DNA from: JACRAO01 sp964490895
GTDB taxonomy: Bacteria; Bdellovibrionota; UBA1018
Assembly: GCA_964490895.1 (NCBI GenBank)
Contig: CAZBEI010000069.1
Coordinates: 1-26,978 of the forward strand
Reading direction: 5' to 3'
DNA: 26,978 nt
Part shown: piece after piece, positions 16,157 to 24,054 of the stretch
Layout of the letters: the number at the start of each line of letters is the position of its first letter
How positions within the stretch are numbered: the first letter of the stretch is position 1
Made by a program: the position numbers and the translations under genes
Notes under the pieces: generated by a model
The model's input: only the letters and a program-made list of their open reading frames with translations
Told to the model about the DNA's origin: nothing
The model's database searches: none

Positions 16157-16409
16157 TATCTAGCCATTTTTTAGGAATCTTTTTAACTCGCCCAGCCTTG
16201 AAATCTTCGATAGAATTTTTTAGCATTTGAATGAGTTTGGCGTCTTCCAAAGAAACAACTTGTTGAGGGATGAGCCTGATCGTTCCATCTTGCTCACGCT
16301 CCCAAACAAACGAATCGGCCCCTTTGCTGAGTTCTTTTGGAAGTGTAATCCGATTTCGGCTATCCACATCGAGCAGATTTTTTTCCTTTTTTACTGCGCT
16401 TCTCATCAT
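16137..16409 (-). CDS. AbrB/SpoVT-type antitoxin
   Basis: The 90-residue product starts with a swapped-hairpin DNA-binding domain: LDVDSRNRITLPKELS followed by ADSFVWEREQDGTIRLIPQ, typical of AbrB/MazE/PrlF N termini. The C-terminal tail (about 55-90) is helical and charged, as expected of the part that wraps the toxin. It is first in the operon and overlaps the toxin gene by 20 nt. The start is ATGATG with no Shine-Dalgarno. A near-consensus promoter ends 3 nt before the first ATG, so the transcript may be leaderless. Autorepression through the palindrome inside that promoter is likely but inferred. Confidence 0.76.
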   Translation of the reverse strand: MMRSAVKKEKNLLDVDSRNRITLPKELSKGADSFVWEREQDGTIRLIPQQVVSLEDAKLIQMLKNSIEDFKAGRVKKIPKKWLDNDNEKL

Positions 16410-16412
16410 GTA

Positions 16413-16441
16413 ATTTTACCCATTTGTAACATATATGTCAA
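16413..16441 (-). promoter_or_regulatory. Promoter and probable operator of the toxin-antitoxin operon
   Basis: On the minus strand TTGACA (16436-16441) is followed by a 17-nt spacer and TAAAAT (16413-16418), five of six -10 consensus bases. The 10-bp palindrome ACATATATGT (16429-16438) overlaps the -35 and spacer and is a good candidate for an antitoxin operator. Transcription would be expected to begin at or within the ATGATG start codons at 16404-16409. Confidence 0.75.
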
Positions 16442-16517
16442 TTATCTAAATGGGCTGAATGGGGCAACGGATGGTGTGCAAAAGAAAAACCCTAATAATC
16501 CAAATAGTTACTAGGAC

Positions 16518-17468
16518 TTAAGCTGCTTTTTTATGTTTTTCGAATTCTTTTTCGCGGCCTTTTAGAAGTTCCTTAAAGTCTATTTTATCCTCTCCTGGCC
16601 TTCCAAATTGAATGACATTTCTATCATTAAAGTTAGATCGCCCGACAGTCAATGGATCCGGTGCAAGCGTGATATCCTTATTTTTGTCAGGATAACCTAG
16701 GCTATTGAGAACAAATCGAATAACATTGATTCGCGCTCTTTTTTTGTCATCTGATTTGATGACATTCCATGAAGCATCGGCAGTATCGGTATGGAAAAAC
16801 ATCTCTTCTTTTGCTTTTGTGTAATCTTCCCACTTGTCGAGCGAAGACACATCGATGGGGCTTAATTTCCACTGCTTGAGGGGGTCTTTTTGACGCTCAA
16901 GAAATCTCTTTTTTTGCATTTCGCGCGAAACTGAGAACCAAAACTTAAAAAGACGAATGCCACTATTGACAAGCATTCTTTCGAAAACAGGAGTTTGTCT
17001 CAAAAACTCGCGGTGTTCCTCTGGAGTACAAAACCCCATGACCACTTCGACTCCTGCGCGGTTATACCAAGACCGATCAAACAAAACAATTTCGCCAGCC
17101 GTGGGCAGGTGATTGATGTAGCGCTGAAAATACCACTGACCTCTCTCTCGATCTGAGGGTTTCTCAAGAGCCACCACTTTTGCACCTCTAGGGTTCAGGT
17201 GTTCCATAAAACGCTTGATGGTGCCTCCCTTGCCAGCAGCATCTCGTCCCTCGAAAATCAGAACAATTTTTTGTCCTGTGTCTCTCACCCATTTTTGCAT
17301 TTTTAGCAGTTCGATCTGGAGGCCTTCTTTGAGTGAATTATATTCACTTTCTTTCATCTTAGGGGGCTGTGGGAGCTTATAAAAATTAAGCTCGTCTTTA
17401 GCTACGGATTTCAGATTAATGTCTTTATTGGGTTTAAACTCAAATAGACTCAGTTCTTTTTTGCTCAT
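16518..17468 (-). CDS. ppk2: Polyphosphate kinase 2 (PPK2)
   Basis: The 316-residue product is a single-domain PPK2. It has a Walker A, GRDAAGKGG, at about 74-82, the lid/RGQWYFQRY segment, and Walker B FDRSWYNRAGVE at about 120-131. PPK2 enzymes move phosphate between polyphosphate and nucleotides, usually making GTP or ATP from polyphosphate. It is cytosolic. I chose the ATG at 17468 because AAGGAG lies 10 nt before it, inside the longer TTG-started frame (17501). It follows a histidine-phosphatase gene on the same strand by 58 nt, a sensible phosphate-metabolism pairing. The subclass (ADP, GDP or AMP acceptor) is not resolved. Confidence 0.95.
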   Translation of the reverse strand: MSKKELSLFEFKPNKDINLKSVAKDELNFYKLPQPPKMKESEYNSLKEGLQIELLKMQKWVRDTGQKIVLIFEGRDAAGKGGTIKRFMEHLNPRGAKVVALEKPSDRERGQWYFQRYINHLPTAGEIVLFDRSWYNRAGVEVVMGFCTPEEHREFLRQTPVFERMLVNSGIRLFKFWFSVSREMQKKRFLERQKDPLKQWKLSPIDVSSLDKWEDYTKAKEEMFFHTDTADASWNVIKSDDKKRARINVIRFVLNSLGYPDKNKDITLAPDPLTVGRSNFNDRNVIQFGRPGEDKIDFKELLKGREKEFEKHKKAA

Positions 17469-17526
17469 GGGTAAGGCACTCCTTAGGCTTCTTATCGACA
17501 AAATGACAGGTTTCTTTAAAGACGCC

Positions 17527-18039
17527 CTAAGGGATAACGACGCGATGAGTCTTCAGGAAAAGTTTTTGGACTACATTCACGAGCTTTATTTCGTGGCCAA
17601 AGAGATGAAGTTCCGCAAACCCACCTTTTTCAAGATCCAACATTGATCCCACACTTCGACTGAGAAAAAGAGGGATCAGGTCTCCATGAGAGGAGGCCAC
17701 AACCAAGGGAGGAGCTTTCTCTATCCACCACTTTGTAAACCTGAGAACCTTCTCTTCCAAATTCCCCCCTTCCCACAGCCAAGCTTGATTTTGAATCGCC
17801 AAACCATAGCTTTTTGCAAGGGGCTCTAAGGTCTCCACACAGCGTTTAGAAGGGCTAGAGACAAAGAGGGGTTTTAAATCTTTGAAATGAAAATCCTCAA
17901 AATATTTGCAGAGAAGTTTTGCTTGTTTTTTACCTTTTTTGCTTAAGCCATTATTTTTTTCTCTCCCCAAAGAGGTATCACGATGAGCATGTCGCACTAG
18001 GACTAATATTTTTTCTGGGTATACAATTACTTTTTTCAT
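17527..18039 (-). CDS. SixA-like histidine phosphatase
   Basis: The 170-residue product belongs to the histidine phosphatase superfamily. The N-terminal motif is VRHAHR (H17), a variant of the usual RHG, with an acidic follow-up (RDTSLG). R66 sits in SPSKRC. The second catalytic His lies in SSHGD (H118). Short SixA-type members remove phosphate from histidine phosphotransfer proteins; other members act on sugar or nucleotide phosphates. It heads a two-gene unit with the PPK2. The ATG at 18039 is preferred over an upstream GTG at 18081, which would run into the divergent small gene. Neither has a strong ribosome-binding site, so the start is uncertain. Confidence 0.82.
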   Translation of the reverse strand: MKKVIVYPEKILVLVRHAHRDTSLGREKNNGLSKKGKKQAKLLCKYFEDFHFKDLKPLFVSSPSKRCVETLEPLAKSYGLAIQNQAWLWEGGNLEEKVLRFTKWWIEKAPPLVVASSHGDLIPLFLSRSVGSMLDLEKGGFAELHLFGHEIKLVNVVQKLFLKTHRVVIP

Positions 18040-18073
18040 GTTAGATTCTATATCATAACCAAAAGGGGGAAAT

Positions 18074-18292
18074 ATGAACACACCAGAAAATCAAAAATGT
18101 TGTTGCCCTTGTCATAAGATGACAGGGATCTTTATCGCTGCATTTGGCTTAACTTTCTTACTCAAAAACTTAAATGTAATAGACGAGCACATGGCCAATA
18201 TCATTTGGCCAGCTCTCATTATTCTAGGTGGATTGAAATCCATGTGTAAAAACATGTGCAAATGCTGCAGCGGAGAGACTTGCAAAAAGTAA
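18074..18292 (+). CDS. Small Cys-rich membrane protein, LiaI/LiaF-like TM region (DUF5668-type)
   Basis: This 72-residue protein has two hydrophobic segments (about 17-32 and 43-55) with KNLNVIDEHMANIIWPALIILGG between and around them, the usual layout of the LiaI-LiaF-like (DUF5668) membrane module. Nine Cys flank the helices: CCCPC at 9-13 and Cys at 58, 62, 64, 65 and 70. That density in cytosolic or periplasmic tails suggests metal or disulfide chemistry. AAGGGGG precedes the ATG by about 7 nt. It is divergent from the histidine phosphatase with only 34 nt between them and ends in a strong terminator, so it is a single-gene transcript. Function is unknown. Confidence 0.8.
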   Translation: MNTPENQKCCCPCHKMTGIFIAAFGLTFLLKNLNVIDEHMANIIWPALIILGGLKSMCKNMCKCCSGETCKK

Positions 18293-18300
18293 CCATTCAC

Positions 18301-18335
18301 AGCTGAAAGGGAACTAAGGCCCCTTTCAGCTTTTT
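18301..18335 (+). terminator. Rho-independent terminator
   Basis: AGCTGAAAGGG and CCCTTTCAGCT form a perfect 11-bp stem around a 9-nt loop. The final stem T and four more make a run of five T residues. It starts 8 nt after the stop of the small Cys-rich membrane protein and is the clearest intrinsic terminator of the window. Confidence 0.93.
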
Positions 18336-18376
18336 AAAACTAAATGCAAACAGCATTTATATCATTAAGGAGCTTT

Positions 18377-18934
18377 ATGAAACACGTATGGATAATATTT
18401 TCTCTATTTTTGAGCTTTGACTGCTTTGCTCAAACTGGATTTGAGGCCGGCTCGGAATATAAAATAACAACCCTTTATGGAGACCTAGAGCTCTCCTGTA
18501 GAGATGGCTCACAAAGCGCAAATGTCTGGCACCGCTGTGTAGCTAATCTCATCGATCCTAACTATGAGTCCCCCTTTGTCACTGATTTTGACATAGACGC
18601 TGACCATGTGGCGCTTGCTTCGAAAGATGAAGAGGGAAAGATCCATAAAAATGACGAAAAATTTTATCCTGCCACACGAAAAAGCAAATCTTTTAATCTT
18701 TTGATATCGGGCCTTTTTCAGAAGGCTTTGTTGAGGTACGGAGTAAACGAAATTCATTATGCTTTGACAAAAGATGGCCATTCTGTACGAGAGGGAGATT
18801 TTTCTGCCACTGTAAAAAAAGAGCCCGCACTACAATGTCGGTATGGCTTTTATTATTCCTTCAATATGGCAGACTGCAAGTCTCCAGAGCGGTTTTGCTG
18901 GAACTACTTTAGAGAACACCATTATTGCCAATAA
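18377..18934 (+). CDS. Secreted six-Cys protein of unknown function
   Basis: The 185-residue product has a signal peptide (about 1-19, ending CFAQ). The mature part carries six Cys: C41 and C54 in a CRDGSQSANVWHRC block, then C154, C167, C174 and C184 in a compact C-terminal cluster that ends the protein. The pattern suggests three disulfides and export. I do not recognise a family. The ATG at 18377 is chosen because AAGGAG stands 4 nt before it; the longer frame from 18344 lacks this and begins 9 nt after the terminator. The gene appears to stand alone, with about 170 nt of AT-rich DNA after it in which I see no gene. Confidence 0.75.
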   Translation: MKHVWIIFSLFLSFDCFAQTGFEAGSEYKITTLYGDLELSCRDGSQSANVWHRCVANLIDPNYESPFVTDFDIDADHVALASKDEEGKIHKNDEKFYPATRKSKSFNLLISGLFQKALLRYGVNEIHYALTKDGHSVREGDFSATVKKEPALQCRYGFYYSFNMADCKSPERFCWNYFREHHYCQ

Positions 18935-19102
18935 CGCAAAACATCATTACTATCTATGAAGCCTCTTGAGCGATAGACTTAGTTGGGTTTACTGTCCTCC
19001 AAATGTTCGTTCACATCCCTATTGTCTTTTTACTTAGCTGGTATTTTTCTTAAGTTTTTTTAAAATAATCCGATAAGTTCTTGAAAAGGTGTAAATCTCT
19101 GT

Positions 19103-20869
19103 ATGCCTTATTTAAGTTCTGACGAAGTCTACAAACGATATTTAAAAGACGCCAGAAATTCGAGCCATTTTGTTTGGTTCACAGCGAATCTTACTTTTTA
19201 CGAAACCTCACAAGATCACTGGATTTTTGCTTTTACTGAGCAAAGTGACATCACTCTCATTGCGCTTGAGCCTCTCATCCCAGGATCACCCACACATTAC
19301 TCCTCAAACGAAGAGGCCGCCTTTGACCGTGCATGGAGTGAGTTTTGCAAAGTGGTTGCACCCAAGATCACCGCGTTTGTCGCCGTCTATGCCCCATTCA
19401 AAGATCTATTGATGAAGAAAAACTTTCAGTGTCTCAATATTGGCCAAGAACCTTGGGTTGAACTCTCAAACGCAATCCCGACAGGCAATGTAGCCAAAGG
19501 CGTGCGTGCAGCCAGAAATCAAGCACTCCATGCAGGTGTCACCGTCGAAGAATGGCACGGAAAATCCATTTTAGAAGATCCTGAAAAGAAAAAAACAGTG
19601 GCTTCGCTTTTTAAAAATTGGAAAAGCAAACACCTCGTCCAACTCGGAGGGTTTCTGAATGCCACAGATCCGCTCTCTCATGCTTGCGATCGCCGTTATT
19701 TTGTTGCAAAATCAAAGAAAAATGAGGTCGAAGGCTACCTGATTGCAACTCCAGTTGCTGGGATTGGGAGTTACTTTCTAGAAGACCTTGTTCTCAGTGC
19801 AAAAGCAACACGTGGCGTGGGTGAACTCTTGACGTGGGAAGTTCTCCAGCAACTCAGCCTGTCAAATCCTTCTGGGCTTGCTAGCCTTGGAGTTGTCTCC
19901 GTGACTTGCATTGACGAAACAAGCTGCCAGGGATTGCCTCCTAAAATTGCATTTCTAGCCGTTCGATTGCCGCAGTTTTTGAAAAAAATTTATAATTTTA
20001 ATGGATTAGAGACTTTTCGAAAGCGTTTTAAGCCACGGTTTTGGGAAGGTGTTTACTTAGTCCTCAAAAACGAATCTCAAGGAAAGTGTAGTGACACGCA
20101 GGCTTGGCTAAAAACCTGGCTTGCTCTTGGCCTTGCCTTTCGACCTCGTTTTGCACTTACCTTTACGTGGCTTAAAACAAAAATTTTGAATGCCTTTAGA
20201 AAACATCCTCTTTCTTGGGGTGTAGCAAGCCTTTCTTTTACCCTATTTGCGATCGTCAATCGCTTTGGAGATATACAAAACCAAGGACTCCACAGTTTTG
20301 GTTTTTCGGCAGACGCGACTCTTTCTCAATGGTTTTATCGAACAATCACAAGTGATTATATTTATTTTGATGCAAATCATTTTTGGATGTGGGGAGGCCT
20401 TTTAATTTTTGTTCTGAGGTGGGCTGAGAACACCCAGCGTCTTTCATTTTTAATTCCATTTTATTTTTTGGTTTCATTTTTTGATGATTTTTTGAACTAC
20501 TATCTCATTCTCTATCCCTTCAAATTTCTAGAGCCTTCCCTTTACTCTCGCTTGATTCACTACAAAGACATTGGCGGATCTTTGGCTCTTGTCACTTTGC
20601 TAGGATTGCAGCTCTGTCAGTTTCGAAAAAATCGTGAAATTGCCTTTACTGTGCTCATGTTAGGTCTTGTGTTTGGATTTGTTTTTAAATCCCTCAAATT
20701 CCAAATCTTAGTCCTCAACTTAAATCATTTCTTATTTTTAAGTCTGGGATTTATCTCAGGAAAACTCAAATTCGAATGGGAACGCAGAAGAAATGAACGC
20801 GCCTCAAAACAAAAACCCCCACAAGCCCCAATCTTGCCTCAATTGGACACCCAAAAACGCGCGGCATAG
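19103..20869 (+). CDS. DUF2156 (aminoacyl-transferase-like) protein with C-terminal membrane domain
   Basis: The 588-residue product has a soluble N-terminal half (about 1-330) and a polytopic C-terminal half (about 365-560). The N-terminal half resembles the DUF2156 double-GNAT domain of lysyl-phosphatidylglycerol synthases: KGVRAARNQALHAGVTVEE at about 132-150, YFLEDLVLSAKATRGVGELL at about 224-243, and a closing RKRFKPRFWEGVYLV. In MprF the membrane domain precedes DUF2156; here the order is reversed. The C-terminal part has six or so helices and looks rhomboid-like: QWFYRTITSDYIYFDANHFW, then GGSLALVTLLG (S493) and LNHFLFLSLGFISG (H542). Whether it is a working protease is unknown. The ribosome-binding site is weak (AAGGTG, 13 nt). 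It ends 4 nt from the convergent beta-barrel gene. Confidence 0.75.
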   Translation: MPYLSSDEVYKRYLKDARNSSHFVWFTANLTFYETSQDHWIFAFTEQSDITLIALEPLIPGSPTHYSSNEEAAFDRAWSEFCKVVAPKITAFVAVYAPFKDLLMKKNFQCLNIGQEPWVELSNAIPTGNVAKGVRAARNQALHAGVTVEEWHGKSILEDPEKKKTVASLFKNWKSKHLVQLGGFLNATDPLSHACDRRYFVAKSKKNEVEGYLIATPVAGIGSYFLEDLVLSAKATRGVGELLTWEVLQQLSLSNPSGLASLGVVSVTCIDETSCQGLPPKIAFLAVRLPQFLKKIYNFNGLETFRKRFKPRFWEGVYLVLKNESQGKCSDTQAWLKTWLALGLAFRPRFALTFTWLKTKILNAFRKHPLSWGVASLSFTLFAIVNRFGDIQNQGLHSFGFSADATLSQWFYRTITSDYIYFDANHFWMWGGLLIFVLRWAENTQRLSFLIPFYFLVSFFDDFLNYYLILYPFKFLEPSLYSRLIHYKDIGGSLALVTLLGLQLCQFRKNREIAFTVLMLGLVFGFVFKSLKFQILVLNLNHFLFLSLGFISGKLKFEWERRRNERASKQKPPQAPILPQLDTQKRAA

Positions 20870-20873
20870 TATT

Positions 20874-21701
20874 TCACAAATCAAACATCGTACCAAAATA
20901 AAGAATATTGAGATGCGTATTTTTATACAAATAATACTTAAGCCTGGTGTCAGGCCCAAAATAAGCCCCTAAAACAAACCTCACAGTAACTTGGTGACGT
21001 GCTTCGACGTGATTGCCATAATAAGCCCCTACTTGAAGGTGCTTTGAAATTTCGATCACATCTCTACCCCACTCTTCCACCCCAACCGCCAAATAAGGAG
21101 TAAGAGCTTTCACACCCTGAGAATGTCCCCATGGGAACCACTCTAAAAACTCGTTTGCTTTGAAAAAATTCTTGGTTGGTTCCGTGGGTCCAATCGAAGG
21201 TTGCAAGCTGCCCCCCACGCGCCACTTTTCCAAACCGATATAAATCACTCTGAGATAAAGCTCTTCAATCCCAACATTGAGGGGGAGAAGCTCTTTGTCT
21301 TCGATATCATCCGATGCATGTCCCGAAGTGTGCCCATATCCTACAGACAATAAAATCTCAGAAGTCAGCCTGGTATTCCATGAAATTTTCATTTTCGAGT
21401 CCACTGTTTCTGAATTAAAAGCATGATCCTCGAGTCTCCATGCAAAAACAATGCTTGTAGTAAAGGTCAGTTGTGGATGAAAATCAGTTCCCGCAGGCTC
21501 CCAAATAGGGAGCGTTCCAGACAAAGACCCGAGCACTCTCCCTCCTCTACCTCTCAAAAAAAGACTCGATTGATCATCAAATAAAAGACCATACGAAAGG
21601 TATCTTTGATAGGTGGACTCAGGAACAAAATCAGCTCGCGCTGATGCAGTAAAAATAAATAAAACGAGGTAAGTTCTCAGAAGCATTTTAATCATTGTCA
21701 T
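20874..21701 (-). CDS. Outer-membrane beta-barrel-like protein, possibly DUF1207-related
   Basis: The 275-residue product has a signal peptide (about 1-23, ending ARA). The mature part alternates short amphipathic strands rich in Gly, Tyr and Trp, as in outer-membrane barrels. A SVGYGHTSGHASDDIEDKE stretch recalls the His-Ser-rich block of DUF1207, but the match is from memory and weak. The C-terminal residue is Leu after MFD, not the usual Phe. The ATG overlaps the stop of the MFS gene (ATGA), so it is the third gene of a coupled lipoprotein-MFS-barrel operon. It may be the outer-membrane part of a small transport or envelope system. Confidence 0.62.
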   Translation of the reverse strand: MTMIKMLLRTYLVLFIFTASARADFVPESTYQRYLSYGLLFDDQSSLFLRGRGGRVLGSLSGTLPIWEPAGTDFHPQLTFTTSIVFAWRLEDHAFNSETVDSKMKISWNTRLTSEILLSVGYGHTSGHASDDIEDKELLPLNVGIEELYLRVIYIGLEKWRVGGSLQPSIGPTEPTKNFFKANEFLEWFPWGHSQGVKALTPYLAVGVEEWGRDVIEISKHLQVGAYYGNHVEARHQVTVRFVLGAYFGPDTRLKYYLYKNTHLNILYFGTMFDL

Positions 21702-22828
21702 TCTTTATGACTATAGACCGATAAAAACCCAATGCCAAGTGCTGCAAATCCTACAAAACTGATACAACCTAATAGTCCTCCCAATCCAAATAACTGAGTG
21801 AGCACTCCAGAAAGAAGAGGACCCACGAGTGAACCCATCCCATACCAGCGTGTAAAACCTCCAGATGCGGCGCCGTATTTTTCTTTTGGCATCAGCTCTA
21901 AAAGTCTCGAAAAAGAAACCGGATAAAGCCCACCTGCGATCACTCCCAATAAAAGACAAATCCCAAAACCAGGAAAAAATTGATAAACCACAAAAGGACC
22001 AAAAACTAAAAGACTGAGGATAACTCTTAAAATTAATTTTGATCCAAATTTGTCCGAAGCCATGCCCCATGGCACCGACGCAAGAGCTGCACTCAGTATG
22101 ATTGCAATCAGGCAGTGCTCAGGGGGTAAGTGTAAAACGCCAAGTGCTAAAACAGGTAAAACCGCCACGAGCGAAGCTTCCATCGCCCCATAGGCAAATC
22201 CTCCAGACAAAGGCTCGAGAAACTGCAATACTTTTATTGGAGTAAGGTCTGACTTTTCTGAAAGCTTAAGCACTCTGAGAAAGCTGAAAGCAAAAGAACT
22301 TAAAATCATTGCACATCCAGCCACACTCCAAAGAGATATAGAAAAATTTTTTAACCCTAATGTCAAAAGAGGACCCGCCAAAAGCCCAAGCGAAAGCGCC
22401 ACTCCATAATATGAAAGCCACTGACCTCTTTCTTTGTCTTGAGAGAGTCGGCCTAGTAAAAAATCGGAAGCTACAAAAACTGCAGACAAGGCAATGCCTT
22501 CTGCAAAACGAATTCCCAAAAGAACATAAAAAGAAGGGGAGAGAGAGAAAAGAACCAGAGTGACGGCATAACCCAATAAGCCTAGTCCCAATAAGCGATG
22601 GACACCGCCCCGGTCTGCGAAAGATCCAAAAAAAAATGAGGTGATAAAAATCCCAAAATACATCAGAGTGGCACTCAGTCCAGACTCAAATGCTATAAGC
22701 TCTTCTCCAGCTAAAAGCTTAGGAAACTGAGGCGAAACAACACCCTGCCCCATGCCTCCTAAAAAAGTGCAAAAAAGAGCAAAATATCGCCAATCAAGTG
22801 CACGGGCTCTGACTCGATGCGCTTCCAT
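21698..22828 (-). CDS. Major facilitator superfamily transporter
   Basis: The 376-residue product has about 12 hydrophobic helices in two bundles. It carries the MFS loop signature in FFFGSFADRGGVHRLLGLG between helices 2 and 3 and a related GMASDKFGSKLILR in the second half. The substrate is unknown; many such proteins are drug or metabolite exporters. I take the ATG at 22828, which overlaps the stop of the lipoprotein gene (TGATG), rather than the TTG one codon earlier. The stop overlaps the start of the beta-barrel gene. Tight coupling on both sides implies that the three proteins are made together. Confidence 0.9.
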   Translation of the reverse strand: MEAHRVRARALDWRYFALFCTFLGGMGQGVVSPQFPKLLAGEELIAFESGLSATLMYFGIFITSFFFGSFADRGGVHRLLGLGLLGYAVTLVLFSLSPSFYVLLGIRFAEGIALSAVFVASDFLLGRLSQDKERGQWLSYYGVALSLGLLAGPLLTLGLKNFSISLWSVAGCAMILSSFAFSFLRVLKLSEKSDLTPIKVLQFLEPLSGGFAYGAMEASLVAVLPVLALGVLHLPPEHCLIAIILSAALASVPWGMASDKFGSKLILRVILSLLVFGPFVVYQFFPGFGICLLLGVIAGGLYPVSFSRLLELMPKEKYGAASGGFTRWYGMGSLVGPLLSGVLTQLFGLGGLLGCISFVGFAALGIGFLSVYSHKE

Positions 22829-23964
22829 CAATAATAAGTGGTACTTTCAAAACCGCTTTCTCCATCAGCACGGCTTAACACATTTTTATCCATAATAGGG
22901 CAAGAACCTAGCCCAAAAATATTTGGTAGTGGGCAACTAGGACCCATCTCATTACACACGCTAGCAAAAAGAGAACCAGTATATTCAGTACAACTCAATC
23001 CATCACTGTCAAGACAGTAACAAAAAGAAGGGGGACCACCATTATTGCTAAGCACTGCTATTATAACGTCTGCGGGGGTAGAGTCTTCACCATCATCTTC
23101 TGCTACTAGGACGAATTCAGGAGCTCCGTCGACAGGAGGTATATCTGACAACGTTAATTCTAATCCATTTTCTCCTGTGTTCTCTAGGCTGGCAATAAAA
23201 GCCGCTGCAGCAGCATCAAGCACAGCATGATTAACAAGACTTATACTGCCGTCAGCCGCATCATTCGCAAGCCTAAACACAAATGCCAAAAGTGCTTCTT
23301 CAGCAGTTTCTGCTGCTTGCGACAATCTTACCAAAAAGGCCAGAAGCTCTGGACCCACTACAAAAAACCCATCAGCTGCTGGCGCGTCATCCTCATCAGC
23401 AAGCGCAAAGCGCGCTCTTTGTGAGCGTATTAAAGCATTGCCCCCTACTGAAGCTTTGATTCCAAACATTTTTGCAATTTGACGATTTGCAGATCTGATG
23501 GCCGGACCGGCTGGAATTGATTTAACAAGTACTTCTGAGCGCTGAGACGCAATTTCTGTGAGGAAAGTAATGGCGACAGAGGTGGCAACTCCTCCTGTTT
23601 TTGCTTTTGAAATTCGAGCTCGTATGGGCCGATCGACACTGAATGTGCGGCCTGTGGCTATATCTACATAAGACCCATTTTTAATCCTGAACTCAATAGG
23701 GCCTCCATGGGTTGAAATTTTTGCTCTAAAATTTCCATTGCTATCTGTTACAGCTGTACCTAAAAGTCGTCCTATTTTTCCCTTAGAGTTCATTGCATAT
23801 GCTTCTACAGTGGCGCCCACAACGGAGCCGGTAGCCACTACTTTACCTTGAATAATAGAAGTCTCATCAGGTGATTCGGGCGAAGTTGCACATCCACTAC
23901 AATAGGCCAAAAAAATAAAAAAACACATGCTAAGTAAAGCCTTTATTTTGTTTAAATTGGACAT
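22828..23964 (-). CDS. Probable lipoprotein with carboxypeptidase-regulatory-like domain
   Basis: The 378-residue product has a hydrophobic signal and two candidate lipidation sites, C22 and C25 (YCSGC). A domain at about 37-115 reads like a carboxypeptidase regulatory/Ig-like fold: IIQGKVVATGSVVGATVEAY, GTAVTDSNGNFRAKI, then a conserved FRIKNGSYVDIATG. A long Ala-rich helical middle follows. The C-terminal end holds at least five Cys (CYCLDSDGLSC and beyond) and may form its own disulfide knot. TAGGGAG about 6 nt before the ATG supports the start. It heads the operon with the MFS and barrel genes and is divergent from the FadL-like gene, with 90 nt between. Possibly a ligand-binding or surface-exposed partner of the transporter; that is inference. 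Confidence 0.75.
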   Translation of the reverse strand: MSNLNKIKALLSMCFFIFLAYCSGCATSPESPDETSIIQGKVVATGSVVGATVEAYAMNSKGKIGRLLGTAVTDSNGNFRAKISTHGGPIEFRIKNGSYVDIATGRTFSVDRPIRARISKAKTGGVATSVAITFLTEIASQRSEVLVKSIPAGPAIRSANRQIAKMFGIKASVGGNALIRSQRARFALADEDDAPAADGFFVVGPELLAFLVRLSQAAETAEEALLAFVFRLANDAADGSISLVNHAVLDAAAAAFIASLENTGENGLELTLSDIPPVDGAPEFVLVAEDDGEDSTPADVIIAVLSNNGGPPSFCYCLDSDGLSCTEYTGSLFASVCNEMGPSCPLPNIFGLGSCPIMDKNVLSRADGESGFESTTYY

Positions 23965-24054
23965 TATGGCTCCCTACAAACGTTCATTAAAGGGTAAAAG
24001 AAATTTGCTTTTTGGCTAACTTAACTCACTCTCTTATTATACTCTCCTATTATA

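Noticed and set aside
10542..16441. Genomic island bounded by tRNA-Leu and the toxin-antitoxin module
   Set aside because: There is no integrase and no repeated tRNA 3' end, and codon use does not change visibly, so the boundaries are not supported.
17469..17501. Longer start (TTG at 17501) for PPK2
   Set aside because: AAGGAG lies inside the longer version at a proper distance from the ATG at 17468.
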